A stretch of 64,000 nt of DNA, from the NCBI RefSeq assembly GCF_014644535.1, contig NZ_BMKW01000005.1, forward strand, positions 1 through 64,000. The letters are read 5' to 3'. Positions 17,879 through 25,656 of this stretch are shown piece by piece. Below the pieces are notes generated by a model. The model made no database searches, had not been told where the DNA came from, and saw only the letters and a program-made list of their open reading frames with translations. The DNA comes from Neoroseomonas lacus (GTDB lineage Bacteria; Pseudomonadota; Alphaproteobacteria; Acetobacterales; Acetobacteraceae). The position numbers were made by a program, and so were the translations under genes. Numbering within the stretch: the stretch's first letter is position 1; every line of letters begins with the position of its first letter.

Positions 17879-17973
17879 CACAGCACCCCCAGCCGTCGCG
17901 CGACGGCGGCGGTGATGGCGGGCCAGCCGAAGCCGCTCACGATCATGGCGGCGACAAGGAGCTCGTCGGACAT
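17878..17973 (-). CDS. 31-residue hydrophobic peptide
   Basis: A short gene: MSDELLVAAMIVSGFGWPAI then TAAVARRLGVL. It has a clear GGAGG eight bases before ATG 17973, and its stop TGA overlaps the next ATG. Most of it is hydrophobic and could span a membrane. Its operon position between genes that touch on both sides argues that it is translated. Confidence 0.45.
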   Translation of the reverse strand: MSDELLVAAMIVSGFGWPAITAAVARRLGVL

Positions 17974-17975
17974 GG

Positions 17976-18203
17976 TCAGACCTCCGACGCGGCCGGGTAT
18001 TCGGGACCGGCAGCCGGCGCGCCGGCCTTCGCCTTCTTCGGGGTGTGCGGTGGGGCGCCGAAGGTCCAGCGCTCGGCCAGGCGTTCAACCGCCATGCGGA
18101 ACGCCGCGGCGCGCTGGAACTTGGCCTTGTCGGTCAGCGCCTCGGCGGCGAGGGCGTCCATCAGCGTGTCGAAGCCGCTGGGGACGCTAGGGGTGTCGGG
18201 CAT
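17976..18203 (-). CDS. first gene of the leftward early operon, hypothetical
   Basis: A 75-residue protein starting MPDTPSVPSGFDTLMDALAA, followed by EALTDKAKFQRAAAFRMAVE and a Lys/Ala/Pro-rich tail. GAGG lies six bases before ATG 18203. It is the first gene after the operator-bearing promoter at 18235-18268, so it should be expressed on derepression. No recognised domain. Confidence 0.6.
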   Translation of the reverse strand: MPDTPSVPSGFDTLMDALAAEALTDKAKFQRAAAFRMAVERLAERWTFGAPPHTPKKAKAGAPAAGPEYPAASEV

Positions 18204-18234
18204 GGGTGCCTCGCTAGGTTGCGAGGGAAAAATG

Positions 18235-18268
18235 CCAAAATGGTGTTGAATCGTCAACGCCAAAATGG
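18235..18268 (-). promoter_or_regulatory. early leftward promoter with two repressor operators
   Basis: Two copies of CCAAAATGG lie at 18235-18243 and 18260-18268. On the minus strand a TTGACG hexamer (18257-18252) followed 17 bp later by CATTTT can serve as -35 and -10. The first operator lies in the spacer and the second directly upstream of -35. The same core recurs at the repressor gene (19745-19802), so the S24 repressor probably controls this promoter. Confidence 0.6.
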
Positions 18269-18419
18269 GGTTATCTGAGATGGCCAGATCTTCGCCGACA
18301 GGGTGCTAATGATCGACCTGAAAATCACCCCCGAATTGATCACGCGTCCTTGATGCCGGAGCCTCATAATGTTTCAATTGCGTCAAGACATTCCTCGCAA
18401 TCCGGAGCGTGCCCAGAAG

Positions 18420-19034
18420 ATGAATCGAGCAGTCCTTGCGCTTTTGGCGGCCCTTGTCCTCCCAGCCTGCTCGACCATTACGGAGGGGGCGAGCCAGGGC
18501 CTTCTTGTGGCAACCGATCCGCCAGGGGCGCGTTGCGAGGTCAGGCATCGAGGGGAGACCATCGCAACGATTGAGCAGACACCGGCGACGGTCGTCGTTC
18601 ATAAATCACCGTATGACATTACGGTCGATTGCACCCGGCCTGGCTACTTTCCGGGCGCGGCCGTTGTGAACAGCGAGATGGACAATAGGACCTACGGAAA
18701 CCTGATCATCGGTGGCGGCATCGGCCTAATTGTCGATGCGTCCACCGGGGCCTGGAATCAGTATCCGCGCGCGGTTCGGATTCGCATGACGCCGCAGCTT
18801 GGGGTCGGGGCGATGGCAGGTACCGGCAGTGTCGATTTCGCTTCGAGGATCAACGCCGTGGAGCGGCGGGCCGCCACCGCAATTGCTACAGCTCAACGGA
18901 ATTGTGCTCGCCGGAGGGATGAGAGTTGTGTGACTGAGATCGAGGCAATTGAAGCTCGGCGCAATGTCGAGCGTCTAGCTTTGTACGCTGACCTGCGCCT
19001 TCGCAATCCGTCCTCTGCTGTTCCAGCATTTTAA
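18420..19034 (+). CDS. predicted lipoprotein in the immunity region
   Basis: A 204-residue protein with signal peptide MNRAVLALLAALVLPACSTI and lipobox LPAC. Next is a PEGA-like beta segment (GLLVATDPPGARCEVRHRGE with TPATVVVHKSPYDITVDC) and a glycine-rich hydrophobic stretch GNLIIGGGIGLIVDASTGAW. Cys residues near the C-terminus (NCARRRDESC) may pair. It lies alone between the leftward operon and the repressor gene, facing opposite to both. That position favours expression in the lysogen and suggests a host-surface or superinfection role. Confidence 0.75.
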   Translation: MNRAVLALLAALVLPACSTITEGASQGLLVATDPPGARCEVRHRGETIATIEQTPATVVVHKSPYDITVDCTRPGYFPGAAVVNSEMDNRTYGNLIIGGGIGLIVDASTGAWNQYPRAVRIRMTPQLGVGAMAGTGSVDFASRINAVERRAATAIATAQRNCARRRDESCVTEIEAIEARRNVERLALYADLRLRNPSSAVPAF

Positions 19035-19075
19035 GGCGCCCTGTGGGTGGTGCTGGGAGGGCAGGTGATGCGGCG

Positions 19076-19732
19076 CTAGACGCCCATCACCTCGTTCAGC
19101 GTAAGGACCCGAAACTTGTCCTTCAGGGAAGCAACGTCAAACTCGACCGTCTTGGGCGGATTGAACTGCTCGCAAATCCATCGATCGGCTGTGCGTCGCA
19201 TTAGTCGCTTCAGGTAGGCGCGCGGTTCGTCGCCTTTGCCCGGCATTTCGACGACCAATACCACGTCATCGCCCATGCGGATCGGCCTGTTCTTGTCGAG
19301 ATAGACCAGCTCGCCAGGCTGAAACCGAGGCGCCATGCTTTCGCCCTCGACGTAGATGGCAAAAACGCCGCGGCTGTTAGCGATACCGGGACCTCGGCGG
19401 ACCATGTCCACCTGGCCGCCGAGATTGATGGTGAAGGCGCCGTCGCCATTTGCGCCCATCGCAGTGCCGAACACCGGCACGTCGCGCGGCATCTCATGCC
19501 GCTGCGGAAGTGGCGGAGGAAGGGGAATTGCAACCCCACCCTCGACTGGCGCCATGAGCGCCGCTGGCTCCACGCCCAGGGCGCCGCCAAGCCGCGTCAT
19601 CCAATCGACCGTGAGGCGGCGCTCCCCCTTCTCGAGCCGATCAATCTGCGACTGGGTCGTGTTGATCCGTGCCGCCAGCGCGGCCTGGGTGAGCCCGGCC
19701 GCCTCTCGTAGCACTTTCAGCATGTTAGCCAT
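19076..19732 (-). CDS. CI-like repressor (XRE HTH plus S24 domain)
   Basis: A 218-residue protein. Residues 4-60 are an XRE helix-turn-helix (LKVLREAAGLTQAALAARIN, TTQSQIDRLEKGERRL). The C-terminal half is a LexA/S24-like domain with Ser132 in YVEGESMAPRF and Lys175 in RAYLKRL as the Ser-Lys dyad. I see no Ala-Gly cleavage dipeptide in the hinge (VFGTAMGANGDG), so self-cleavage is uncertain. It is transcribed away from the Cro-like gene, with CCANNNTGG operators between them. Confidence 0.93.
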   Translation of the reverse strand: MANMLKVLREAAGLTQAALAARINTTQSQIDRLEKGERRLTVDWMTRLGGALGVEPAALMAPVEGGVAIPLPPPLPQRHEMPRDVPVFGTAMGANGDGAFTINLGGQVDMVRRGPGIANSRGVFAIYVEGESMAPRFQPGELVYLDKNRPIRMGDDVVLVVEMPGKGDEPRAYLKRLMRRTADRWICEQFNPPKTVEFDVASLKDKFRVLTLNEVMGV

Positions 19733-19744
19733 GCCGTGATCATG

Positions 19745-19802
19745 CCGAATTGGCGTTGAATAGAATAACACCAATATGGCTTGACAAATAACCCCATATT
19801 GG
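19745..19802. promoter_or_regulatory. divergent immunity promoters with three operators
   Basis: CCGAATTGG (19745-19753), CCAATATGG (19771-19779) and CCATATTGG (19794-19802) are nearly palindromic copies of the core also found at 18235 and 18260. A rightward -35 TTGACA lies at 19781-19786, with ATGTTT 17 bp later. The layout, with three operators between the repressor and a Cro-like gene, is lambda-like. Confidence 0.7.
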
Positions 19803-19814
19803 CATGTTTGGGGC

Positions 19815-20042
19815 ATGAAGCTGCGCGATTTCATGTTGGCACGCGAATTGTCGGAGGCCCAGTTGGGCCGCTTGCTCGGCATCGGTCAGGCCACGGTCAA
19901 TCGGTACGTTCGTGGCGAGCGAATCCCGCGGCCTGAAGTCATGCGGCGCATCGTCGAGGTGACGAAGGGCGCGGTTGGGCCGGCCGACTTCTACGATCTG
20001 CCCGTAGCGGAAAGTGTCGCCTCGACGGCGAAGGTCGCCTAG
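19815..20042 (+). CDS. Cro-like XRE regulator
   Basis: A 75-residue HTH protein: LRDFMLARELSEAQLGRLLG, then IGQATVNRYVRGERIPRPEV and MRRIVEVTKGAVGPADFYDL. It is divergent from the S24 repressor and starts 12 bp after the third operator, the classic position of Cro. It probably competes for the same operators. Its stop overlaps by four bases the stop of the convergent membrane-protein gene. Confidence 0.85.
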   Translation: MKLRDFMLARELSEAQLGRLLGIGQATVNRYVRGERIPRPEVMRRIVEVTKGAVGPADFYDLPVAESVASTAKVA

Positions 20043-20593
20043 TCGTGCCGCGGCCCCTCGCGAACCTTTCGGACGGCGTCCGCCTCGGGCAGGGCAATTC
20101 CGGCCTTCGCGGCCGTGCTCAGCAATTCCCACGCTGCCGCGCCGAGCGCTTCCCCGTGCCTGGTCATCATGTCGTAGCGCGAGGGTACTGCGACCTTCGG
20201 TGGGTCGCCAATATGGCCGCCGGTGTTGGATGGAGCGCTGGCGGGCCACGATGCCGGCGACCGGGTGATGGGCTGCTGTCTTGCGGTGGGAGCGGTCACG
20301 GCCTGGCGGACGTCTCGGGCAGTGGCTCGCGCGCCGGCCTCCCTCCGCGCTTGTGCGGCTCGTGCATCGTCGCGCAGGTCCAGCAGTGTCCCCAAGATGC
20401 CGGCCAGCAGCAAGAACACCACACCAGCTGCCGCGCCGGACAGGCCCTGCGCGACAAGGCCAGCCCGCATCGCCGCCCGCATTCGCCAGTCGATATCCGT
20501 CTGGTCCGCCGTCAGGCCGATCAACACGACGATCGCGCCGCCGACAATCGCCAGCCAACCGACAAGCTGGCCGGCGAACACCGTGTTGCGCAT
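20039..20593 (-). CDS. two-helix membrane protein
   Basis: A 184-residue protein starting MRNTVFAGQLVGWLAIVGGA with a GGGAG site upstream. There are two membrane segments (about residues 9-27 and 46-70: SGAAAGVVFLLLAGILGTLL), and a charged cytoplasmic region follows, ending REGPRHD. It is antisense to the rightward regulatory genes and sits between cro and the CII-like gene, so it is a candidate lysogenic or exclusion gene. Family not recognised. Confidence 0.6.
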   Translation of the reverse strand: MRNTVFAGQLVGWLAIVGGAIVVLIGLTADQTDIDWRMRAAMRAGLVAQGLSGAAAGVVFLLLAGILGTLLDLRDDARAAQARREAGARATARDVRQAVTAPTARQQPITRSPASWPASAPSNTGGHIGDPPKVAVPSRYDMMTRHGEALGAAAWELLSTAAKAGIALPEADAVRKVREGPRHD

Positions 20594-20747
20594 GCCGTTC
20601 TCCCTTCCTGGGCAAGCAGCATCGCGCATGCGCGCATGACCGGGGAAGCGGCATGACGGTCCTTGCTGGCTCAGGTCTCGGCATGGCCCGCACCGTGCCG
20701 CTCGCCAGACGCCCCCGCATCCGGAACCGTTCCGCCGTGGTGGCGTT

Positions 20748-21206
20748 ATGACCACGCGCCTTTCCCCCGTCGACGTCGCCGCGCTGAAAACCGCCATGCG
20801 GCTGCTGGTCGAGGATGTCGGCGGGATCGACGCGGCCGCCAGCGTGTCGCGCCTCGCCGCCTCCTCGATTGCCGAGAGCTATGATCCGCATCGGGCGAAC
20901 CGCATGCCTGCGGTCGATGTCGTCGCGGATCTGGAAGCCGTGGGTGGCACGCCGCGCGTCACCGCCATCCTTGCGAGCATGGCTGGTCGCCGCCTGGTGC
21001 CAATCGTCCCTGCGCGGGGTCGCGTCGGCCGGTCGATCGCCGAGGTCCTGACCAGCAGTAGCGAGGTCGGCGCCGCCTATGTCACCGCCACGGCCGACGG
21101 GAAGCTGAGCCGCGCAGAGCGTCAGCGCATCGCGACCGAAGTTCTGGAGCTGCTGGCTGCCTGCGAACAAGCCACTGCGGTGCTGTTGAACGACGCGGAG
21201 GAATAG
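20748..21206 (+). CDS. CII-like phage regulatory protein
   Basis: A 152-residue protein: SPVDVAALKTAMRLLVEDVG with GGIDAAASVSRLAASSIAES, then MPAVDVVADLEAVGGTPRVT and a C-terminal helical half including TADGKLSRAERQRIATEVLE. The HTH followed by the AVDVVADLE segment resembles the Phage_CII family of regulators that follow Cro-like genes. It starts the rightward early operon. Confidence 0.65.
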   Translation: MTTRLSPVDVAALKTAMRLLVEDVGGIDAAASVSRLAASSIAESYDPHRANRMPAVDVVADLEAVGGTPRVTAILASMAGRRLVPIVPARGRVGRSIAEVLTSSSEVGAAYVTATADGKLSRAERQRIATEVLELLAACEQATAVLLNDAEE

Positions 21207-21208
21207 GC

Positions 21209-21475
21209 ATGCCGGATGGATCCGCCTCGCCTCCGCTGTACTGGACCCGTGATGCCCATGGCTGGATCGCCCCTTGTGGCGAGGAAGGCCAGGGCGAGGC
21301 TCGCGTCTTGGGGTACAGCAACGGCTGGGCCTGGATCGTCGACATGCTGCCGGGGACGGATGAGGCGGTGATCACCGCAGGCCGCGCCCATGCCAGCCTT
21401 GATGAGGCAAAGCGCCTGGCGGAACAGCAGGTCGCGGCCTGGCCCGTCCCCATCGATGGGGCTCGACAGCTATGA
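21209..21475 (+). CDS. hypothetical phage protein
   Basis: An 88-residue protein: PPLYWTRDAHGWIAPCGEEG, GYSNGWAWIVDMLPG, then a helical LDEAKRLAEQQVAAWP tail. It starts three bases after the CII-like stop and overlaps the next start by four bases, so it is clearly in the operon. Its Trp-rich compact fold is not recognised. Confidence 0.6.
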   Translation: MPDGSASPPLYWTRDAHGWIAPCGEEGQGEARVLGYSNGWAWIVDMLPGTDEAVITAGRAHASLDEAKRLAEQQVAAWPVPIDGARQL

Positions 21476-21792
21476 GCGCCGCCCTCGCACCGCCGCGAAC
21501 GGCGACCGAGGCCGACCGGCAGGCCGAAGGTTGGCGCCTTGCCCGCCTCGCCGCGCGCTTCGCGGTGCGTTCGCTTGAGGGCGAATACGACAAGCCCGCC
21601 GGGCGCGCGGTGATCGCCGCAGCCATTCAGAAGATCGACGCGATCCCGGTGCCGGATTGCGTGGTCGTGCTGCCGCGCGCCGAACGGCTCGAGGCGGCGA
21701 TCCGCACCGCGATCGACCTCGCCGGCCAAGTCTTCGACGGCAAGCCGCTCGCCGAGGAAGCGATCGCGGTGCTCAGGGACGCGCTGCGGTGA
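21472..21792 (+). CDS. hypothetical phage protein
   Basis: A 106-residue, mainly helical protein: ATEADRQAEGWRLARLAARF, DAIPVPDCVVVLPRAERLEA and AIRTAIDLAGQVFDGKPLAE. It overlaps both neighbours by four bases. No recognised motif. Early rightward operon, before the helicase gene. Confidence 0.6.
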   Translation: MSAALAPPRTATEADRQAEGWRLARLAARFAVRSLEGEYDKPAGRAVIAAAIQKIDAIPVPDCVVVLPRAERLEAAIRTAIDLAGQVFDGKPLAEEAIAVLRDALR

Positions 21793-22283
21793 GTGAGGTG
21801 TCGGCAGCGCCCTTCGTCGATTTCTGGCACGAGGCGGCATCCGTCTTCATGTCGCGTCTCGATCCGCCGCGCCGGGGATCGAAAGAGGGCGAGGCTCCGG
21901 CGTGGATCTTCGCCGACATCGTCGCGACGCATGGCGTCGGCAATCTGGCGCGTGTCCTCGCCGGCATGGGGTTGGTGTCGCGCATATTCCACGCGCCGCG
22001 CTTCGGCACGCCGCTCTGGTACGAGAACCGTCTGCGGTCCCCTGCGCTGCGCGACGCATGCGGCGACGAGCCGGTCTTCCTGATGGCCGGGAAGGATGGC
22101 GCACACGTCGCCTGGGTTGCCTCGGCAACGGGCCACTGGATGACGGTGTCGCGTGGCGCGCGCGGCCTCAGCCTGACGGAACTCGGCGCCTTCATCTGGG
22201 AAGTCGGACGCGGCGAGGCGGCGCGCCGCATCGTCCGCATCTGTGGGTATAGGAGCGTCCCGCGTGTCGGCGATCTTCGGTAG
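21789..22283 (+). CDS. hypothetical phage protein
   Basis: A 164-residue protein from GTG 21789 (overlapping the previous TGA). It contains FVDFWHEAASVFMSRLDPPR, WIFADIVATHGVGNLARVLA and RIFHAPRFGTPLWYENRLRS. The two-part alpha/beta pattern is not recognised. Its end overlaps the helicase gene start by 20 bp, suggesting coupled translation with it. Confidence 0.6.
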   Translation: MSEVSAAPFVDFWHEAASVFMSRLDPPRRGSKEGEAPAWIFADIVATHGVGNLARVLAGMGLVSRIFHAPRFGTPLWYENRLRSPALRDACGDEPVFLMAGKDGAHVAWVASATGHWMTVSRGARGLSLTELGAFIWEVGRGEAARRIVRICGYRSVPRVGDLR

Positions 22284-24090
22284 CGATGATGGTTTTGACG
22301 AAGCCCTAGCCGATGCCGACCGCCATCTCCGCGTGGTCGAAGGCGGCAAGGGCAAGAAGCGCGGTGGGGGTGGTGGCGCGCCGCCGGAATCGCCACCCGA
22401 GGATCTCGACTGGGCCGATGCGCCCTTCGAATGTCTCGGTGTGCAGGGCGAGACCTGGTGGTTCCGTGACAGCTACCACCAGGTCATCGGCATGAACGCC
22501 TCACGCCTGTCGCAGCGCGGGCCGCTCACGGTGCTGCTCGCCGGCGACGCCGATGGCTGGGCGGCACGCCATTGGCCCGAATACGACCGGGAGGGGCTGC
22601 GCACGAACGACTATGCGCCGCGCAAGGTCCACAAGGCGATCGCAGCGCGCATGCTTGATGTCGGGCTGTTCGACCCGACCATGCCGCGCCGCGGGCCTGG
22701 CGTCTGGCTGCACAATGGCGAACTCGTCGTGCATTGCGGGAATGCGGTGCTGTTCCCTGGGCAGGACGCGCGCCGGCCCTCCTTCCTGCGCGATGGCGTG
22801 GCCTATATCGGCGGCCCGCCGATGCCCCTGCCGCATGATGGGCGGCAAGGCAGGTTTCCACCCCCAGCCCCCGCGCTGGCGCTGGAAGCCGAAGCGCTGT
22901 TCGGCAAGTGGAACTGGAACGCGCATTCGACGGAGAAGGTGCTGCTCGGCTGGGTTGCGCTGGCCAATCTCGGTGCCGCGCCGCCCATGCGCCCGCTCAC
23001 CATCGTCGATGGCCAGGAAGGCGGAGGCAAGACGACGCTGCTCAAATGTGTCGCCGCGCTGTGCCCTGCCGGTGAATGGACCGACGACACGACGGAAAGC
23101 GGCCTGCGGCAGCGCATGAACGGGCGCGCGGCCCCCGTCGTGCTCGATGAATTCGAGGGCGAGGAACAGGTGCGCGTGCTCGGCCTGTTGCGCCGGATCG
23201 TGACCAATGAGGGCTCGCGCAGCTTCCGCGGCCAGGCCTCGCAGCAGGGGCTGGTCACCGAGGTTGTCGGCACCGCCATGGTGGGTGCGATCGGCGCGCC
23301 GGTGGCGAATGCGGCGGAGGCGACGCGCATCCTCAACGTCATGCTGTGGCCGCGGCCGCAGGGCGCGCCGCCGCTCGAGGAAGCGACGCTGCTCGCGCGC
23401 TGCAGGGCCATGGCGCCGGCGCTGTGGGGCAGGGCGATCGCCGCCTGGCCCCGCATCAAGGCCAATGCCGTCGTCGCCCGCCAGGCGCTCGACAGGGCAG
23501 GCTGCTCGCCCCGCCACATGGACCGGCTCGGTTGGCTGATCGCGGCGCGCGAGGCGATGGTCTCCGACGAACCATTGACGGCGGATGGCGCGGAGGAAGC
23601 GCTGGTCTGGGTCACGCCATGGTTGGTGACGGAGGATGAGCAGGCCGAGGACAGCACCGCCGCCCGCTGCCTCCAGCACCTGATGGCGTCCCCGGTGCTG
23701 ATTGCGACGGCCCATAGCGAGACGGTGGCGACGCTGGTTGCCAGGGCGCTGCGGGAGGCGGGTTCGCCGGCGGAGCGGCACCTGCACGAGCTCGGCCTGC
23801 GGCTGGCCCCGTACCCCGTCGATAGCGGGCTGAGTCGAGGGTTGTACGTGGCGACAGGTCGCCGGCCCGCGCTGGGCAAGCTGTTCGCCGGTACGGAATG
23901 GCAGTCGGGGCGATGGGGCACCGTGTTGGCGCAGCTGCGACGACGATTGCCCGACGGTGCGGAATTCCGGGCGGCCGTGGTGCGAACGCGCATCCGCTTC
24001 TCTGGCGAGAACGACAGGGCGCAGGCCGTCTGGCTGGCGCCGGAGCTGCTGCCTGGCCATGGCCATGGCGGGGAGGGAGACGCGTTCTAG
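22264..24090 (+). CDS. phage replication ATPase (primase/helicase-like)
   Basis: A 608-residue protein with Walker A GQEGGGKTTLLK at about residue 250 and a Walker B-like VVLDEFEGEE at about 292, followed by RRIVTNEGSRSFRGQ. This is the arrangement of D5/virulence-E-type helicases linked to primases. The N-terminal part (ETWWFRDSYHQVIGMNASRL) may be a primase-associated domain. GTG 22264 is used because AGGAG lies eight bases upstream. It is the probable replication protein; the dense repeat array at 24101 lies immediately downstream. Confidence 0.8.
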   Translation: MSAIFGSDDGFDEALADADRHLRVVEGGKGKKRGGGGGAPPESPPEDLDWADAPFECLGVQGETWWFRDSYHQVIGMNASRLSQRGPLTVLLAGDADGWAARHWPEYDREGLRTNDYAPRKVHKAIAARMLDVGLFDPTMPRRGPGVWLHNGELVVHCGNAVLFPGQDARRPSFLRDGVAYIGGPPMPLPHDGRQGRFPPPAPALALEAEALFGKWNWNAHSTEKVLLGWVALANLGAAPPMRPLTIVDGQEGGGKTTLLKCVAALCPAGEWTDDTTESGLRQRMNGRAAPVVLDEFEGEEQVRVLGLLRRIVTNEGSRSFRGQASQQGLVTEVVGTAMVGAIGAPVANAAEATRILNVMLWPRPQGAPPLEEATLLARCRAMAPALWGRAIAAWPRIKANAVVARQALDRAGCSPRHMDRLGWLIAAREAMVSDEPLTADGAEEALVWVTPWLVTEDEQAEDSTAARCLQHLMASPVLIATAHSETVATLVARALREAGSPAERHLHELGLRLAPYPVDSGLSRGLYVATGRRPALGKLFAGTEWQSGRWGTVLAQLRRRLPDGAEFRAAVVRTRIRFSGENDRAQAVWLAPELLPGHGHGGEGDAF

Positions 24091-24100
24091 GGGTCGAACT

Positions 24101-24328
24101 GTCCCGCTCTGTCCCGCTGAGTGTCCCGCATTTCACGGCCTAAGTCGTTGAGATCGTTGGATGCGGGACACCGGGACAAGCGGGACACAGGGGGTCTCAT
24201 GTGTGTGTGCGCCAGCGGGCGCAGGTGCATGGGGAATACGACTGTCCCGCATGTCCCTCTGTCCCGCTTCTAATAATTTCAAAGGGTTAGAGGGTTGGTA
24301 GAGGGACAGTTGGCGGGACAGGCGGGAC
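24101..24328. repeat. 12-copy GTCCCGC/GCGGGAC array in two nested palindromes
   Basis: Exact GTCCCGC occurs at 24101, 24111, 24123, 24244 and 24261. Its complement GCGGGAC occurs at 24163, 24180, 24313 and 24322. One-mismatch copies lie at 24171, 24253 and 24301. The order is three forward, three reverse, three forward, three reverse, so two head-to-head clusters occupy 24101-24186 and 24244-24328. Spacing within clusters is 8-12 bp, about one helical turn. It resembles iterons of a replication origin, or a large operator. Confidence 0.8.
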
Positions 24329-24330
24329 AA

Positions 24331-24957
24331 ATGGCAGGGAAGGGCAAGGCGATGGACGGGATGCTGACGAAGATCGTGGGGCATGTGCGAACTGATGTCG
24401 GGCCACGGCCATTCGTCACGACGCAGTCGATGGTGGTGCAGGTCTTTGGCGAAGCAGCGCCGGAACCGGAGAAGCAGCTTGCTGCCTTCGAGGCATGGGA
24501 GAAGCGCCGCAACCTGACGCGTGACAGCCTCGCCGCGCTGCGCGAGCGTCGCCGTATCACCGCTGCCGAGCTGCGGGCCGGGCATGAGATCGAAGCCGTT
24601 CTCGGTTGGCAGTCTGGTGAGCATGAGCCCGTGACGCGCACGCAGTTCCGCGAGCGCTTGGCCGACAGTGCCTATTCCGGCGATGGCACGCTGTGGCTGT
24701 CGTTGGTCGAGGCGGAGCACACGCGCTTTGCGCCGTGGAAGGATTGGGCGCGTGCCTTCGCTGTGAAGCCGGAATGCACGCTCGAGCACCTGACGATACT
24801 GATTGCGGTCATGGGACGAGGGCTGCGCCAGGCTGCGGATGAACTGCGCATGGATCAGCGCCGTGTACTGGCGCTGCTGCGTCGGTCGCTGCATCGGTAT
24901 TGCGTTCATGCGGGTTGGCAGGACGGGGCCAATCCACCAACGATCGAAACGCCTTGA
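24331..24957 (+). CDS. hypothetical protein following the repeat array
   Basis: A 208-residue protein from ATG 24331, which abuts the last GCGGGAC repeat; ATG 24352 is an alternative start. It contains FEAWEKRRNLTRDSLAALRE, RRRITAAELRAGHEIEAVLG and a C-terminal MGRGLRQAADELRMDQRRVL AL helix pair. The two-part layout is reminiscent of DUF6456-like DNA-binding proteins in alphaproteobacteria, but this is weak. Its translation start could be controlled by whatever binds the repeats. Confidence 0.6.
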   Translation: MAGKGKAMDGMLTKIVGHVRTDVGPRPFVTTQSMVVQVFGEAAPEPEKQLAAFEAWEKRRNLTRDSLAALRERRRITAAELRAGHEIEAVLGWQSGEHEPVTRTQFRERLADSAYSGDGTLWLSLVEAEHTRFAPWKDWARAFAVKPECTLEHLTILIAVMGRGLRQAADELRMDQRRVLALLRRSLHRYCVHAGWQDGANPPTIETP

Positions 24958-25002
24958 CCGATTGCCACGTTTCGTGGCCATCTCTCCCTAGCATTGAGAA
25001 TC

Positions 25003-25036
25003 GCGCCCGGCCGGAGCCCTCCGCCGGGCGCTTTGC
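25003..25036 (+). terminator. probable terminator after the replication operon
   Basis: A perfect 9-bp stem GCGCCCGGC (25003-25011) / GCCGGGCGC (25023-25031) is followed by TTTGCG. It lies 45 bp after the stop at 24957 and before the late-region gene at 25057. Confidence 0.65.
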
Positions 25037-25056
25037 GTTTCGGCGGAGGTGGCAAT

Positions 25057-25656
25057 GTGCTGACCATGTCCTTCGCAGCGGAGTTCCGTCGTCTTGAGAT
25101 GACGCTCGGCAACTTCGGCCGCACCCAGCTTCCCATCGCCGCCGCGACGGCGCTGACCCGCACGGCTGAACTTGGCCGAGATCACGTCAAGAGCGGCATG
25201 CCGCATACATTCGACCGACCGACACCATTCAGCGTGAATGGCATCAGCATTGTCCCGGCGCGCAAGACGCGCCTGGAGGCGCGGATATTCGTGAAGGATG
25301 TCCAGGCGGAGTACCTGCGCTTGCAGGAACTCAGCGGGATGCGCCAACCAAAGAAGCGCGCCCTGATCACGCCAGCGGCCATTGCGCTGAATCAGTACGG
25401 CAACATCACGCGGCGCGGCCTGGCCAGTGCGAAGCGGAAGAAGTCCACCTTCGTCGGCACGGTGAAGGGCATCGGTGGCTTCTGGGAGCGCGATGAAGAG
25501 GCGGGGACGGTGAAGCTTCTCGCCCGCTTTGACGGGCCGAAGCGGGTCACGCCGCATCCGTTCTTCTTCCCGCGCGTCGAGGCGGTGATGCGCCGCGACT
25601 TCGACCGCCTGATGGGCGAGGCGATCGCGTGGGCCATGCGGACGGCACGCCCCTAG
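25057..25656 (+). CDS. minor tail protein Z-like (gpZ family)
   Basis: A 199-residue protein with the gpZ-type pattern: FDRPTPFSVNGISIVPARKT, LEARIFVKDVQAEYLRLQEL, PKKRALITPAAIALNQYGN and TFVGTVKGIGGFWERD. Lambda gpZ is a minor tail protein made with the head-tail genes. GTG 25057 is seven bases after GGAGG; ATG 25066 is the alternative. It is displaced: it precedes the terminase rather than sitting between head-joining and tail-terminator genes. Confidence 0.7.
   Translation: MLTMSFAAEFRRLEMTLGNFGRTQLPIAAATALTRTAELGRDHVKSGMPHTFDRPTPFSVNGISIVPARKTRLEARIFVKDVQAEYLRLQELSGMRQPKKRALITPAAIALNQYGNITRRGLASAKRKKSTFVGTVKGIGGFWERDEEAGTVKLLARFDGPKRVTPHPFFFPRVEAVMRRDFDRLMGEAIAWAMRTARP

Noticed and set aside
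24101..24328. CRISPR array interpretation of the GTCCCGC repeats
   Set aside because: Units are 7 bp in both orientations, with no 25-40 bp repeats or unique spacers and no cas genes.
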